Shown: positions 36,033 to 45,160 of the stretch, one piece after another
How positions within the stretch are numbered: position 1 is the first letter of the stretch
Layout of the letters: the number at the start of each line of letters is the position of its first letter
DNA from: Bacteroidia bacterium
Lineage (GTDB): Bacteria > Bacteroidota > Bacteroidia > Bacteroidales > CAJPTX01
Direction: 5' to 3'
DNA: 52,508 bases
Assembly: GCA_905373475.1 (NCBI GenBank)
Contig: CAJPTC010000018.1
Location: 1-52,508 of the forward strand
Program-made: the position numbers and the translations under genes
Notes under the pieces: model-generated
Database searches by the model: none
Seen by the model: the letters and a program-made list of their open reading frames with translations, nothing else
Told to the model about the DNA's origin: nothing

Positions 36033-37532
36033 TTATACGAAGGGAAGAATCACGATACCTAGCTCAATCGGGTAAACTTTCGGTCCTTGTCCTGACTCAA
36101 AGAACCCCATGGGGTAAAAATTGCCATAGAGGCGTATAGGACCATACCCAATGCGAAGCGTTGCCGCGTAACTTAGGTCGTGCATATTAAACGAATCGCT
36201 CTCGCTCATTTCACGGCTTTTATCGTAAACAACCTTCGTAGAACTGTACAAACGCAGATGCGCAATGGCACCCGTGGCAACATAAAAACGCTTCCAATAC
36301 GTGCTGCGATTCTGGAACTCGAGAAGCAATGGAGCAGTAAGCGACCAACTAAAGAAACGGCTGGACTTTACGTTGTGTCCTTGGTCTTGCAGTGTGGTAT
36401 GGAAAATAATCTGGTCAGCCCCCGTACTCATAGAATTTTTTGCCTTGAAACGAAAATGGTTGAAATTTGTACCCAGACCTACGACCAGACCTATGTGCTC
36501 TGACCTCAGGGGAATACTGTATTGCATAAAATTGATATTCCAGTTGATGGCCGACCCCATATTGATGCGCATAGGTCTTTGTTCTCCACTCAAACTAAAG
36601 CTCCCGCTCGGCGAAAGAAACCAATTGAAGCCTAACTCTACTCCTACCCAGTGTCCGAGGAATTTCTTTTTGACGGAGACTTGATCTAGTTTCTTTTTCA
36701 AGGCATTAAAACTTATGTTTATATCATCGTCATTGTCGTATTGCGAAAGGCGACGCGCCTTCTTACGCGACGAAACCGTCTGATAGCTCTCCTCATCCAC
36801 TTGGGTAGTGTCTAGTACAGGCTTCCCATCTTGAAAGATGTAAGAACGTCCATTGACCGAGATCTCAACATTGTTGTCCGAGCGCGAAATGGTCTTTATC
36901 GTTTCGGTACTCGCATCATCCGTACTAAACGTCACGAAATTGGCATCCTTAATCGAATCGTCACTCGATATCGTTATTACGGAATATTGTTTGGGTTCAT
37001 TATCTCTATACCGCGCTTCGACTTTAAGCTTTCGTGCCGCTTGCCGCGCCTTCCGTTCTGCCGTTATGGCTCTTTTTGCCTCTGCGCGTTCCATCGCTTT
37101 CTCGGCTTTTTGTAGTCTGCGCCCTGCAACTTGTAGGTTCTTCACATTCGCCGCTTTAAGCTTTGACTCGCCATAGTCGGCTACCAGATACTTCGGGAAG
37201 TTCACAGAATCTGGTATCACCAGCGTTGTGTCAGGGCGGTTCGTATCAGATGCAAATGTAAGATGCACTTGCGCCTCATCTGAGAAATCGTAATTCACAA
37301 TCTCCTCAGCTTCAATGTTTAGGGTCTTCTCTAAGTAAGCATCCAGACGCTCGAAAGCTTCTCGGTACTCGGTGTCGGAAACGTTTCGCGGTGTGCGCTC
37401 TGCGTCGCTATCTTGTGGCTGGTAGGTTACTACCCTGTGCTTTTTAATTACCGTCTGCCCTACAACGGGGCTTAGACCTACAAGCGCGATAAATAGAAAA
37501 GCCAATAGTGCGAACATGTACGAATATTTCAT
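36033..37532 (-). CDS. Outer-membrane beta-barrel protein (PorT-like fold)
   Basis: 499 residues from the ATG at 37532, which gives a clean signal peptide (MKYSYMFALLAFLFIALVG...VVGQ); the longer frame from 37616 has none. Residues about 30-300 are charged, with an Ala/Arg/Lys-rich helical stretch near 140-175. From about 300 on, alternating strands (LGHWVGVELGFNWFLSPS, HIGLVVGLGTNF, IRLYGNFYPMGFF, final LGIVILPFV) suggest a barrel of 8-10 strands ending in an aromatic residue-type terminus. Function unknown; it resembles the barrel family that includes PorT. It has its own -7 box and diverges from PBP1A. Confidence 0.7.
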   Translation of the reverse strand: MKYSYMFALLAFLFIALVGLSPVVGQTVIKKHRVVTYQPQDSDAERTPRNVSDTEYREAFERLDAYLEKTLNIEAEEIVNYDFSDEAQVHLTFASDTNRPDTTLVIPDSVNFPKYLVADYGESKLKAANVKNLQVAGRRLQKAEKAMERAEAKRAITAERKARQAARKLKVEARYRDNEPKQYSVITISSDDSIKDANFVTFSTDDASTETIKTISRSDNNVEISVNGRSYIFQDGKPVLDTTQVDEESYQTVSSRKKARRLSQYDNDDDINISFNALKKKLDQVSVKKKFLGHWVGVELGFNWFLSPSGSFSLSGEQRPMRINMGSAINWNINFMQYSIPLRSEHIGLVVGLGTNFNHFRFKAKNSMSTGADQIIFHTTLQDQGHNVKSSRFFSWSLTAPLLLEFQNRSTYWKRFYVATGAIAHLRLYSSTKVVYDKSREMSESDSFNMHDLSYAATLRIGYGPIRLYGNFYPMGFFESGQGPKVYPIELGIVILPFV

Positions 37533-37613
37533 CTTATCCTCTGTTTTGGATTTGCCCGTAAGACGAACGAGTGTTTGAAAAGTTACAAGAATCATAACAG
37601 GGAGTACAACAAG

Positions 37614-37621
37614 CAAACGTA
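37614..37621 (-). promoter_or_regulatory. -7 box of the barrel protein gene
   Basis: TACGTTTG on the minus strand, 81 bases before the ATG at 37532. Confidence 0.45.
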
Positions 37622-37658
37622 GGAAGCAACACAGGTAGTGCGAGTTACGAATAAGGCG

Positions 37659-37666
37659 TATTTTTG
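37659..37666 (+). promoter_or_regulatory. -7 box of the PBP1A gene
   Basis: TATTTTTG on the plus strand, 29 bases before the ATG at 37696. Its last base begins the palindrome at 37666. A Shine-Dalgarno GGGAGG lies 7 bases before the ATG. Confidence 0.5.
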
Positions 37667-37679
37667 TACAAATTTGTAC
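37666..37679. promoter_or_regulatory. 14-bp palindrome at the PBP1A transcription start
   Basis: GTACAAATTTGTAC is a perfect palindrome placed where transcription would begin, between the divergent barrel and PBP1A genes. It is operator-like; the regulator is unknown. Confidence 0.45.
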
Positions 37680-37695
37680 GTAGGGAGGCTCTACA

Positions 37696-40038
37696 ATGGT
37701 ACTAGGCGAGGAAAAACATTATTCCCCAATTTTCGGACGCGTATTTTGGGGCATTCTATTAGGGCTGATGGTATTTGTCATCGTCCTTTTCATTCTCATA
37801 GCGCAAGGGTCGTTTGGTGTAATGCCCACCTTCGAGGAACTCGAAAACCCCAATAGCAACCTTGCCAGCGAAGTGCTAGCAGATGACCACACCGTTCTGG
37901 GTTCTTTCTACGTACAGAATCGCTCATTTGTAGAGCGTAACGAACTCCCCCAAGGGCTGATAGATGCGTTGGTTTGCACAGAGGACATTCGTTTTTACGA
38001 ACACTCGGGCATTGATGCGCGTGGACTCGGACGCGTGCTCTTCAAAACGGTGATGCTCGGCAAAGGCGAGTCGGGCGGCGGTAGTACCCTAACACAACAG
38101 CTTGCTAAAAACCTCTTCCCGCGCGATTCAGCCTACTCGCAATCCAAAATTGCTAACAAACTAAGGCTCGGAATTGCCAAGTTCAAAGAGTGGATTACGG
38201 CCATAAAGCTCGAGCGTAACTATACCAAGGATGAGATCCTAACCATGTATCTCAATACCGTCCCCTTTGGTTCTAACGCCTACGGTATCAAGATGGCGGC
38301 ACGCACATTCTTTAACACGACCCCCGATTCGTTGAAACTGGAAGAAGCCGCTGTGTTGGTAGGGCTTGTAAAAGGGCCGTCGTGGTACAGTCCTGTGCGA
38401 AACCCAGAACGCGCCAAGGAGCGTCGCAACACAGTGCTACAACAAATGGTACGCTACAACAGGCTATCAAAGCAAGAGTACGACTCACTCTCGCAGCTGC
38501 CCATTACGCTCCATTTTCGAGTACAGGATCACAACTCGGGCTTGGCAACCTACTTGCGCGAACACCTCCGACAGATTATGACTGCACCCTACCCTCAACC
38601 GCAGATGTACTACCTACCAGAACAATATCAGCACGATTCGCTCGAGTGGATTAACAACCCGCTCTATGGATGGTGTCAAAAGAACCAAAAGCCCGACGGA
38701 ACTACCTACAACCTTTATCGCGATGGGCTGCGTATTTACACCACCATCAATGCCAACCTACAACGATATGCCGAACAAGCCGTAGAGCAGCACCTAGGCA
38801 CAACGCTTCAACCTGCCTTTGACGCTGAAAAAAAGAAAAATCTATTCTCCTACGATGTGAAAAACAGCGTTCGCGAAATCGTACTCCGTTCGGGCATGCA
38901 TCAGAGCGAACGATACCGCAACTTGAAGCGAGCGGGCGCTACCGAGGCTCAAATTGAAGAGAATTTCAACACCCCCGTAGATATGACCCTCTTCAGTTGG
39001 AAAAACGGAGAGTTCGACACCGTTATGACGCCGCGCGATTCGATGCTTTACGTAAAACGTCAGTTGCGCGTAGGGTTCATGGCACAAGAACCGACCACAG
39101 GGCGTGTACGCGCCTATGTAGGCGGAACAAATTTCAAATTCTACAAATACGACCAAGTGTATACCGCACGCCGGCAGATTGGTTCTACCATCAAACCCTT
39201 CCTCTACACCCTTGCCATGCAGGAAGGCTATTCTCCTTGTATGAAAGTGCCCAATGTACCGCAGGTCTTCGAGGTAGCAGATACCATCTGGTCTCCAAAG
39301 AATTCAGGGTCTACAAAATATGATGGCGAAATGGTAACCTTGAAATGGGGGCTAGCCAACTCGGTAAACAATATCTCCGCGTGGCTCATCAAACAATTCT
39401 CGCCCGAAGCCATGGCAGAACTTCTCCGCCGTATGGGAATACGAAGCCACATAGACGAAGTACCCTCCATCTTCCTTGGCACATCTGTTATTTCCGTTTA
39501 CGAATTAGTGGCCTCCTACGGAGTCTTTGCCTCGGGTGGAGTACATGTAGAACCTTACCTCGTTACCCGCATCGAAGACAAGAGTGGCAACGTACTCGCC
39601 TCCTTTACACCACAAAAGCATGAAATTATTAGCCAAGAAACCGCTTACCGTATGATCTCCCTTCTACGCAGCGTAGTAGATCAGGGTTCTGGTAAGCGTC
39701 TGCGCTATATGTACCGCCTAGAAGGGCCACTCGGCGGCAAAACAGGAACTACACAGAACAATGCCGATGGGTGGTTTATGTGCGTACACCCCAACCTCGT
39801 GATTGGAACTTGGGTAGGGGCAGAAGACCCCGCAGTACACTTTACAAGCACTGCATTGGGGCAAGGCGCTGCCATGGCACTCCCCATCCAAGGTCTCTTT
39901 TTGCAAAAAGCCTACGCAGACCCCAGCACTGGTATTCGCCCCGACGCAATATGGGCTGTGCCTGAGTCGTTAAAAGGAGTAAAATTTGATTGCGACGACT
40001 ACAACGACTCGCCTACTGACTCCGATGAGTTCTTCTAA
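37696..40038 (+). CDS. mrcA: Penicillin-binding protein 1A
   Basis: 780 residues, a bifunctional class A PBP that polymerises and cross-links peptidoglycan. One membrane anchor lies at 17-37. The glycosyltransferase domain has the catalytic Glu96 in TEDIRFYEHSG and the GGSTLTQQLAKNL motif. The transpeptidase domain has the nucleophile Ser497 in GSTIK, SVN in NSVNN and KTGT at 682-685. All are intact. The stop overlaps the start of a Rieske-like lipoprotein by 14 bases. The gene symbol follows the family's common name. Confidence 0.95.
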   Translation: MVLGEEKHYSPIFGRVFWGILLGLMVFVIVLFILIAQGSFGVMPTFEELENPNSNLASEVLADDHTVLGSFYVQNRSFVERNELPQGLIDALVCTEDIRFYEHSGIDARGLGRVLFKTVMLGKGESGGGSTLTQQLAKNLFPRDSAYSQSKIANKLRLGIAKFKEWITAIKLERNYTKDEILTMYLNTVPFGSNAYGIKMAARTFFNTTPDSLKLEEAAVLVGLVKGPSWYSPVRNPERAKERRNTVLQQMVRYNRLSKQEYDSLSQLPITLHFRVQDHNSGLATYLREHLRQIMTAPYPQPQMYYLPEQYQHDSLEWINNPLYGWCQKNQKPDGTTYNLYRDGLRIYTTINANLQRYAEQAVEQHLGTTLQPAFDAEKKKNLFSYDVKNSVREIVLRSGMHQSERYRNLKRAGATEAQIEENFNTPVDMTLFSWKNGEFDTVMTPRDSMLYVKRQLRVGFMAQEPTTGRVRAYVGGTNFKFYKYDQVYTARRQIGSTIKPFLYTLAMQEGYSPCMKVPNVPQVFEVADTIWSPKNSGSTKYDGEMVTLKWGLANSVNNISAWLIKQFSPEAMAELLRRMGIRSHIDEVPSIFLGTSVISVYELVASYGVFASGGVHVEPYLVTRIEDKSGNVLASFTPQKHEIISQETAYRMISLLRSVVDQGSGKRLRYMYRLEGPLGGKTGTTQNNADGWFMCVHPNLVIGTWVGAEDPAVHFTSTALGQGAAMALPIQGLFLQKAYADPSTGIRPDAIWAVPESLKGVKFDCDDYNDSPTDSDEFF

Positions 40039-40465
40039 ACAGCGCGTTTGGGCTGTATTTCTTACCCTGCTCCTTACGTTCGTTGTCATTTCATGCGACA
40101 AAGAGGAACGAAAGGATGCGTGGGATGTTAAATTCCGTGTCCATATTGGGCTTAATTTACCGCAATATACCGAACTGGGAGTACCAGGAGGTATCATTAC
40201 ATTACCCGACTACGGATTTCAGAGAAATGGGCTCTATATCGTACACGAGCTCGCTTCTCCAAACACTTACTCAGCTTACGATGCCACCTGCCCGCGCCAC
40301 GTAGACAATATCACGGTAACCGAACGTCTGGGTACAAGTGCCACTTGTCCATTTTGCAAGGTAGAGTACCAGTTATTGAATACAGGTATTTCTAACGACG
40401 GAAATTACCAATTGCGCCCCTACAGAACTTACCTCAACGGTCCAGTACTAACGGTATACAACTAG
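40025..40465 (+). CDS. Small Rieske-like lipoprotein
   Basis: 146 residues from the ATG at 40025, overlapping PBP1A by 14 bases. The lipobox is ISC (signal helix about 6-24), so it is lipid-anchored. The mature part resembles a short Rieske domain with INLNLP-type strand LNLPQYTELGVPGG and a ligand pair CPRH...CPFC. A canonical Rieske site is CxH...CxxH; here the second motif ends in Cys, giving a possible Cys3His1 set, also seen in related Bacteroidota proteins by my recollection. Whether it binds a 2Fe-2S cluster is untested. Coupling to a wall synthase is unexpected. Confidence 0.75.
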   Translation: MSSSKQRVWAVFLTLLLTFVVISCDKEERKDAWDVKFRVHIGLNLPQYTELGVPGGIITLPDYGFQRNGLYIVHELASPNTYSAYDATCPRHVDNITVTERLGTSATCPFCKVEYQLLNTGISNDGNYQLRPYRTYLNGPVLTVYN

Positions 40466-40500
40466 GCGAGGCTTCCTCATCTCAGCGCCTCGCATTTTAT
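40466..40500 (+). terminator. Terminator after the Rieske-like gene
   Basis: GCGAGGC (40466-40472) pairs with GCCTCGC (40487-40493) and ends in ATTTTAT. It starts one base after the stop codon. The arms equal those of the palindrome at 32313. Confidence 0.75.
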
Positions 40501-40515
40501 GCATTATTGGGAGTT

Positions 40516-42969
40516 TTAGAACCCTAGGCGCAGACGGAAATTTATGCAACGAGCTGTAAGATAGTTCGGCACTGCTAAGCGCGAGACTTTCCCATCAGCT
40601 GAAGGGACAGAGATCCACATATACGAAGAGGTATTGGCAAAATCTAGAAGATTCAGTACCTCAATGCCGACCCGAAATTCTTTCAACCAAGTTGCCTTGC
40701 GCAACCAAAGCTCGGTATAATTTGTCGACTTAAATTCTTTTTCAAAGCCTACATCTACGCGCTTATACGAGGGCAGGCGTCCTACAACTCCATACGCCGC
40801 ATTCGGAGGCGTAAAAGGAAGCCCTGTGGCGTAATGTGCCGTAAGGTTTACCGTGTAGGACGGTAGCTTTGGAAGGTAGTCTTGCAAAAAGACGGAAAGC
40901 GCAAAGCGCTGATCGGAAGGCATGGGAAAATATCCTGCTGATTGGGGCGTTAGCTCCACATCGCGCGGTGTACCGTTTAAGCGCATCTGTGCGCTGAGTA
41001 GGGACATACTAATCCACGACTCGGCGCCTGGTACAAGTTCGCCGTGAATCTTCAAGTCTACTCCACGCACAAGTCCCTCGCCAATATTTGCCGCCTCATA
41101 GCGCAGCGAAAGGTTCTCTACTGTGTACGGAATTAGATTGCTAATATTCTTCTGGTACAATTCGAGTTGTATTCGGAATGGACGCTCCTGTAGCGGGAAA
41201 CTCCAGCGCGAGCCCAGCACAAAATGCAGCGCACGTTGGGGCGCTAATGTGGGATGAAGCATACCATTGCGATCGCGCATTTCGCGATAAAAAGGGTATT
41301 GGTAGTAAAAGCCCGTAGCAAAATAGCACGCCAAGGTAGGCATGGCTTCAGGCGTAATGGTAAAGGCAAGACGCGGGCTAATACGGGGCATTTGCAGTGC
41401 ATCGCGCGTAGTAGCACGAAGCCCCGCATCCACTTCTAGTTTAGACGCCCAGAGTTTGTAATTAAGATGCAGATTGGCAAATGCTGCGAGACGCAGATAG
41501 CGTAAATCCCCCGCGGCTTGCATGTTGTTTCTTGTATCAAAAAGCAACTCGCGCGACGGAATCGTATACCCAGCACTATCTATGATATGCCACTCATTCA
41601 AACGATGCAGTAGCCTGTGTTCATGGGCGGTTACGCCCAGTTGTAGCGAGTGCGTTCCAAATGAATAACGTGCATTAACTTGCGTGCTTCCCACCCATGC
41701 ATTGAAATAGTTGCGAGCATGATCTAGTGCACCCCCAACGCCAAAATTAGCGAGCGAGTCGTTCACATCATTTACCGACGTACCCTCGCTTTGCAGATTC
41801 TGTAGCCAGTATTCGCCCAATATATCGAACGTCTCCGATTCTGCCGTGTGAAATATGGTAGCCGCCAGTTGCACTTTCCAAGCTGGTAGCGGCGAATAGT
41901 TCAACGAGAGATTCGCAAAAGAGGTATTATAAAGATCCTCTTCTCGCCCCTCGTAGTAAACCATGAGGGCTTGGTAATTGCCTGCCAGCGTACCTACTTG
42001 CGTTTTCTTCACTTTGGGTACAAACTGATAGGAGTTGCGCGCCATACCAGCTAGAAGTTCTACCGAAAGGCGATCGGTAATCGTGTAATGAAGTTTACTT
42101 TGTAAATCGATAAACGTGGGTGTATAGTCGCCGTGTGTCTCGGTCGTATTGAGCAGAAGACGCGTCGATTTGTAACGTACACCCAGCATGGCCGCAAACT
42201 TACGGGTAGGGTCTACCCCCTCTAGGAGAATCCGATTCTCTAAAAGACCAAGCTGTATTTTTGCCCCCATCTCGCGCGGAGTACGATACTGAATATTGAG
42301 TACCGACGACATCTTGTCGCCATAATAAGCGGGAAAACCTCCCGCCGAGAAGGTGAGTTTTTCGACCATATCGGGGTTTATAACCGAAAGCCCCTCCTGA
42401 TTCCCCGAACGCACAAGTGTGGGACGATAAACTTCTGAGCCATCGATATAGACCAGATTTTCATCGAATGTCCCGCCACGCACTGAATATTGTGAACTGA
42501 GTTCGTTAGCCGACTGAACTCCTGGCAAGGTCTTAATTAGGCTCTCTATCCCCAAAGAGGAGGAACGCATAGCCGAAATGGTACGTACGTCTATATGTTC
42601 CAGAGTGGCGAACTGCTTCCGTGTTCCTACCACTGCCACCTGATCAATGTCGGTATATGCTTCCTCGAGTAGAATACTGAAAGGGGGCAACCGCTTCGCA
42701 TACGTAGAAACCACCGTATCTACGGGCACATAGCCTATTGCCTCAATGCGCAAAGCAATGATTTTCCGAGTGGGCAACGAAAGTTCAAATGCTCCGATTT
42801 CATTGGCAGAAGTACCTTTCCCCGTTTCTTTCACAATGATATTGGCATTGGCTACGGGCTGACGCTCAAGATCGAGCACCGACCCACGAAGCACCACTTG
42901 TGCTTGCAAAGAGCTAAACACCCCCACACCGCAAAGCAATAAGCACAAGAAAAGATACACACGTCTCAT
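40516..42969 (-). CDS. TonB-dependent receptor with CarboxypepD-reg domain
   Basis: 817 residues from the ATG at 42969, which overlaps the maf stop (TAATG) and starts a signal peptide; a longer frame from 43014 was rejected. Residues about 25-110 form the carboxypeptidase-regulatory-like domain, followed by the plug (LIKTLPGVQSANELSSQYSVRGG and YIDGSEVYRPT) and the barrel to the C-terminal ...INFRLRLGF. It imports a substrate through the outer membrane using TonB energy. There is no SusD partner and the substrate is not predictable. It is the last gene of the kdsC-ubiA-maf operon. Confidence 0.93.
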   Translation of the reverse strand: MRRVYLFLCLLLCGVGVFSSLQAQVVLRGSVLDLERQPVANANIIVKETGKGTSANEIGAFELSLPTRKIIALRIEAIGYVPVDTVVSTYAKRLPPFSILLEEAYTDIDQVAVVGTRKQFATLEHIDVRTISAMRSSSLGIESLIKTLPGVQSANELSSQYSVRGGTFDENLVYIDGSEVYRPTLVRSGNQEGLSVINPDMVEKLTFSAGGFPAYYGDKMSSVLNIQYRTPREMGAKIQLGLLENRILLEGVDPTRKFAAMLGVRYKSTRLLLNTTETHGDYTPTFIDLQSKLHYTITDRLSVELLAGMARNSYQFVPKVKKTQVGTLAGNYQALMVYYEGREEDLYNTSFANLSLNYSPLPAWKVQLAATIFHTAESETFDILGEYWLQNLQSEGTSVNDVNDSLANFGVGGALDHARNYFNAWVGSTQVNARYSFGTHSLQLGVTAHEHRLLHRLNEWHIIDSAGYTIPSRELLFDTRNNMQAAGDLRYLRLAAFANLHLNYKLWASKLEVDAGLRATTRDALQMPRISPRLAFTITPEAMPTLACYFATGFYYQYPFYREMRDRNGMLHPTLAPQRALHFVLGSRWSFPLQERPFRIQLELYQKNISNLIPYTVENLSLRYEAANIGEGLVRGVDLKIHGELVPGAESWISMSLLSAQMRLNGTPRDVELTPQSAGYFPMPSDQRFALSVFLQDYLPKLPSYTVNLTAHYATGLPFTPPNAAYGVVGRLPSYKRVDVGFEKEFKSTNYTELWLRKATWLKEFRVGIEVLNLLDFANTSSYMWISVPSADGKVSRLAVPNYLTARCINFRLRLGF

Positions 42970-43604
42970 TATTCTGGCATGGAGTTGCGGAGCATTTGCG
43001 TATTGCAGTCGCATCCAAAATTTAGCAATGCACGGTGAAGGTCAGCAGTAGGAAGACCCATTACATTGGAATACGAGCCTTCAATCCGTTCTATGCCTAT
43101 AAGCCCTATCCACTCCTGAATTCCGTACGCCCCCGCCTTGTCGAGTGGCGCAGCGGTGGTAACATAGTAGTCTATCTCTCTTTCCGTGAGCTTTGCGAAA
43201 CTCACAGTAGTCAAGGTCTGAAAAGCACTCACCACTTTGTTAATGCGAAGTGCAACTCCCGTGTACACCTCGTGACTGCGTCCTGCCAGCCGCCGTAAAA
43301 AATCTTTTGCTTGGTTTGCATCCTTCGGTTTGTCAAGACGCTTTCCGTCTAGCAACACTATCGTATCAGCTGCTACAAAAAGTTTGTTTGCCGCACTGGG
43401 ATGTGTATTTTGTGCACTCAGGCACTTTTCCTCGGCTAAAACTCGAGCTAATACGTTAGAAGGGGCTTTAATGCTACGCTCATCGATGCGAGGTACAAAG
43501 ACTTCAAACGCAATACCCATCTCATGTAGAAGCTGTGCCCGTCTGGGCGATGCAGAGGCAAGAACCACTGGCGGAAGATTGCGGTATAGCGTGGCGTAAC
43601 TCAT
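42969..43604 (-). CDS. maf: Maf-like nucleotide pyrophosphatase
   Basis: 211 residues. The family motif SASPRRAQLL, DERS, AADTIV and DKAGAYGIQ are intact. Maf proteins hydrolyse non-canonical or pyrimidine nucleoside triphosphates (dTTP, UTP and modified forms) and have been linked to septum control. It lies 2 bases after the ubiA-like gene and overlaps the receptor gene by one base. Confidence 0.95.
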   Translation of the reverse strand: MSYATLYRNLPPVVLASASPRRAQLLHEMGIAFEVFVPRIDERSIKAPSNVLARVLAEEKCLSAQNTHPSAANKLFVAADTIVLLDGKRLDKPKDANQAKDFLRRLAGRSHEVYTGVALRINKVVSAFQTLTTVSFAKLTEREIDYYVTTAAPLDKAGAYGIQEWIGLIGIERIEGSYSNVMGLPTADLHRALLNFGCDCNTQMLRNSMPE

Positions 43605-43606
43605 AC

Positions 43607-44590
43607 TTAAACAATTTGTAGGAGTGCGGCACGTACGAGCGGATAAAGCACGACAAAAAGCGCAGCAAGGGTTGTGAAAAAACGTGCTATGCGCGGCGCA
43701 TTCTCCGAGTTGCGGACTCCTATTATGGTAGATATCACAAGGAAAATCCCCACAAAAAGAACCAGATAGAGCAAGGAGAATAGGGAACTCAAACTAGACG
43801 CTCCATCTCCCCGTATGGTAAGGAGTACCAGCACGAAAAAAACAAGCAATAGGAGCAGGATTTTTAGGGTTAGCACCGTCATCTTTGCAGGTTGTAGTCC
43901 AAAACGGTCTGGCAGGGTCTCGGTACGCAAAGAGGTACGCTGGGCATAGTAGATGATTTGCTTCTCGAAGGCGCGGAGCACGCCCAAAAGGCTTACAAAC
44001 AAGGCATATAGCATGCCCACAAATAAAAAATCAAGAACACTGAGCGAGTTTACGCTGAGTTCCTTCCAAAGCATCTGGTCTATGGCGCGAAACTCGAAAA
44101 GAAGTGGCAGCAACGGAACTGAAAAGAGGAAGATAAACAGCAATGGGACACCGAGCCAGAATCGCTGCTTGTAGAGTTTGGAATAATACCATAGAAGGCG
44201 AGCAACAAAAGGGAAAAGGAGTATGAGGTAATAGCTCTTCAGAAAAAAGGCTTCAATGCATAGCAGAAGCACCCCGAGAGAGGTAAGTATCCCGTGCCAA
44301 AGGATAACAGCGCCACGCGAAAAATGACGCCCAACAATTACATTCTCGGGACGCGCAATACGATCGTCGTGCCAATCGAAATAGTCATTGATAAGTACCG
44401 CGCCGCACGAAAGCAGTAAACCACCAAGGAGCACCAAGAGGAAATGCCCTGTCGTCAGCGGGTCAGTAAGTGCATGGGCTGCAAGCCACGGTCGTACGAT
44501 GCCATAACGCACAGAAAGGAATATGAGCACCAACGCCATCTGATGCGACGGACGCATGAGCCTGACAAACCACCACAGATTGCGCAACAT
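43607..44590 (-). CDS. UbiA-like prenyltransferase with degenerate second Asp motif
   Basis: 327 residues from the ATG at 44590; a longer start at 44638 would overlap kdsC by 38 bases and is less likely. Eight to nine membrane helices are predicted. The first aspartate motif NDYFDWHDDRIARPENVIVG is normal. The second motif, usually DxxxD before a TLP segment, reads here EKQIIYYAQRTSLRTETLPDRFG, so both aspartates are gone. The family attaches prenyl groups to aromatic or glycerol-phosphate acceptors; loss of the second metal site makes activity doubtful. It follows kdsC by 10 bases. Confidence 0.85.
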   Translation of the reverse strand: MLRNLWWFVRLMRPSHQMALVLIFLSVRYGIVRPWLAAHALTDPLTTGHFLLVLLGGLLLSCGAVLINDYFDWHDDRIARPENVIVGRHFSRGAVILWHGILTSLGVLLLCIEAFFLKSYYLILLFPFVARLLWYYSKLYKQRFWLGVPLLFIFLFSVPLLPLLFEFRAIDQMLWKELSVNSLSVLDFLFVGMLYALFVSLLGVLRAFEKQIIYYAQRTSLRTETLPDRFGLQPAKMTVLTLKILLLLLVFFVLVLLTIRGDGASSLSSLFSLLYLVLFVGIFLVISTIIGVRNSENAPRIARFFTTLAALFVVLYPLVRAALLQIV

Positions 44591-44600
44591 AGCAGCCACG

Positions 44601-45125
44601 TTATTGTCCAGCACTTTCGAGTTTGCCCCAGCAGCCATGCACCTTTAGCACTTGCTCGATCACGTCGCGCACGCAACCATCGCCTCCGTTGTAGGGCGAG
44701 ATGTAGTTGCATATTGCTTGTATCTCTGGTACTGCATCGGCGGGACACGTGGGGAGACCACACAACTTGAGTACATCGAAGTCTGGCCAATCGTCGCCCA
44801 TATATAGCACTTGTTCGCTCTGCAAGGAATGAATGGTTAGAAATTCGTTGAACGCAATGGTTTTATCGGGTACAGCCATAAAGATGTCTGTAACACCCAA
44901 TGCTCGGAAACGGGAGGCAACGCTCTCTGTACGCCCACCCGTAATAATAGCCACGGGGAAGTTGTTCCGCACCGCCGCATGTATGGCGTATCCGTCCTTG
45001 GTATTGGAGTTACGCAGTAGTAATCCACTCTCGCTTATTAGTACCTTATTGTTGGTGCAAACCCCATCCACATCAAAGGCGAAAGCGCGTATATTGTGGA
45101 GTAGCTCGCGGAAGTTCCGTACCAT
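44601..45125 (-). CDS. kdsC: KDO 8-phosphate phosphatase (KdsC-type HAD)
   Basis: 174 residues. FDVDGVCTNN is motif I (nucleophile and acid/base Asp), IITGG is motif II, Lys in PDKTIAF is motif III and GDDWPDFDVL is motif IV. KdsC converts KDO 8-phosphate to KDO for lipopolysaccharide. The first gene of a four-gene operon whose later members (UbiA-like, Maf, TonB receptor) have other roles. A -7 box lies 27 bases before the ATG. Confidence 0.95.
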   Translation of the reverse strand: MVRNFRELLHNIRAFAFDVDGVCTNNKVLISESGLLLRNSNTKDGYAIHAAVRNNFPVAIITGGRTESVASRFRALGVTDIFMAVPDKTIAFNEFLTIHSLQSEQVLYMGDDWPDFDVLKLCGLPTCPADAVPEIQAICNYISPYNGGDGCVRDVIEQVLKVHGCWGKLESAGQ

Positions 45126-45152
45126 GACCTATTTCCCTATTGTTCACAGGTA

Positions 45153-45160
45153 CAAAGCTA
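45153..45160 (-). promoter_or_regulatory. -7 box before kdsC
   Basis: TAGCTTTG on the minus strand, 27 bases upstream of the ATG. No clear -33 TTG. The rest of the 345-base gap to 45470 holds only the terminator at 45384 and AT-rich sequence. Confidence 0.5.

Noticed and set aside
37533..37616. Longer start for the barrel protein
   Set aside because: The ATG at 37532 gives a clean signal peptide and the longer form would overlap the promoter.
44591..44638. Longer start for the UbiA-like protein
   Set aside because: It would overlap kdsC by 38 bases and lacks the usual first helix start.
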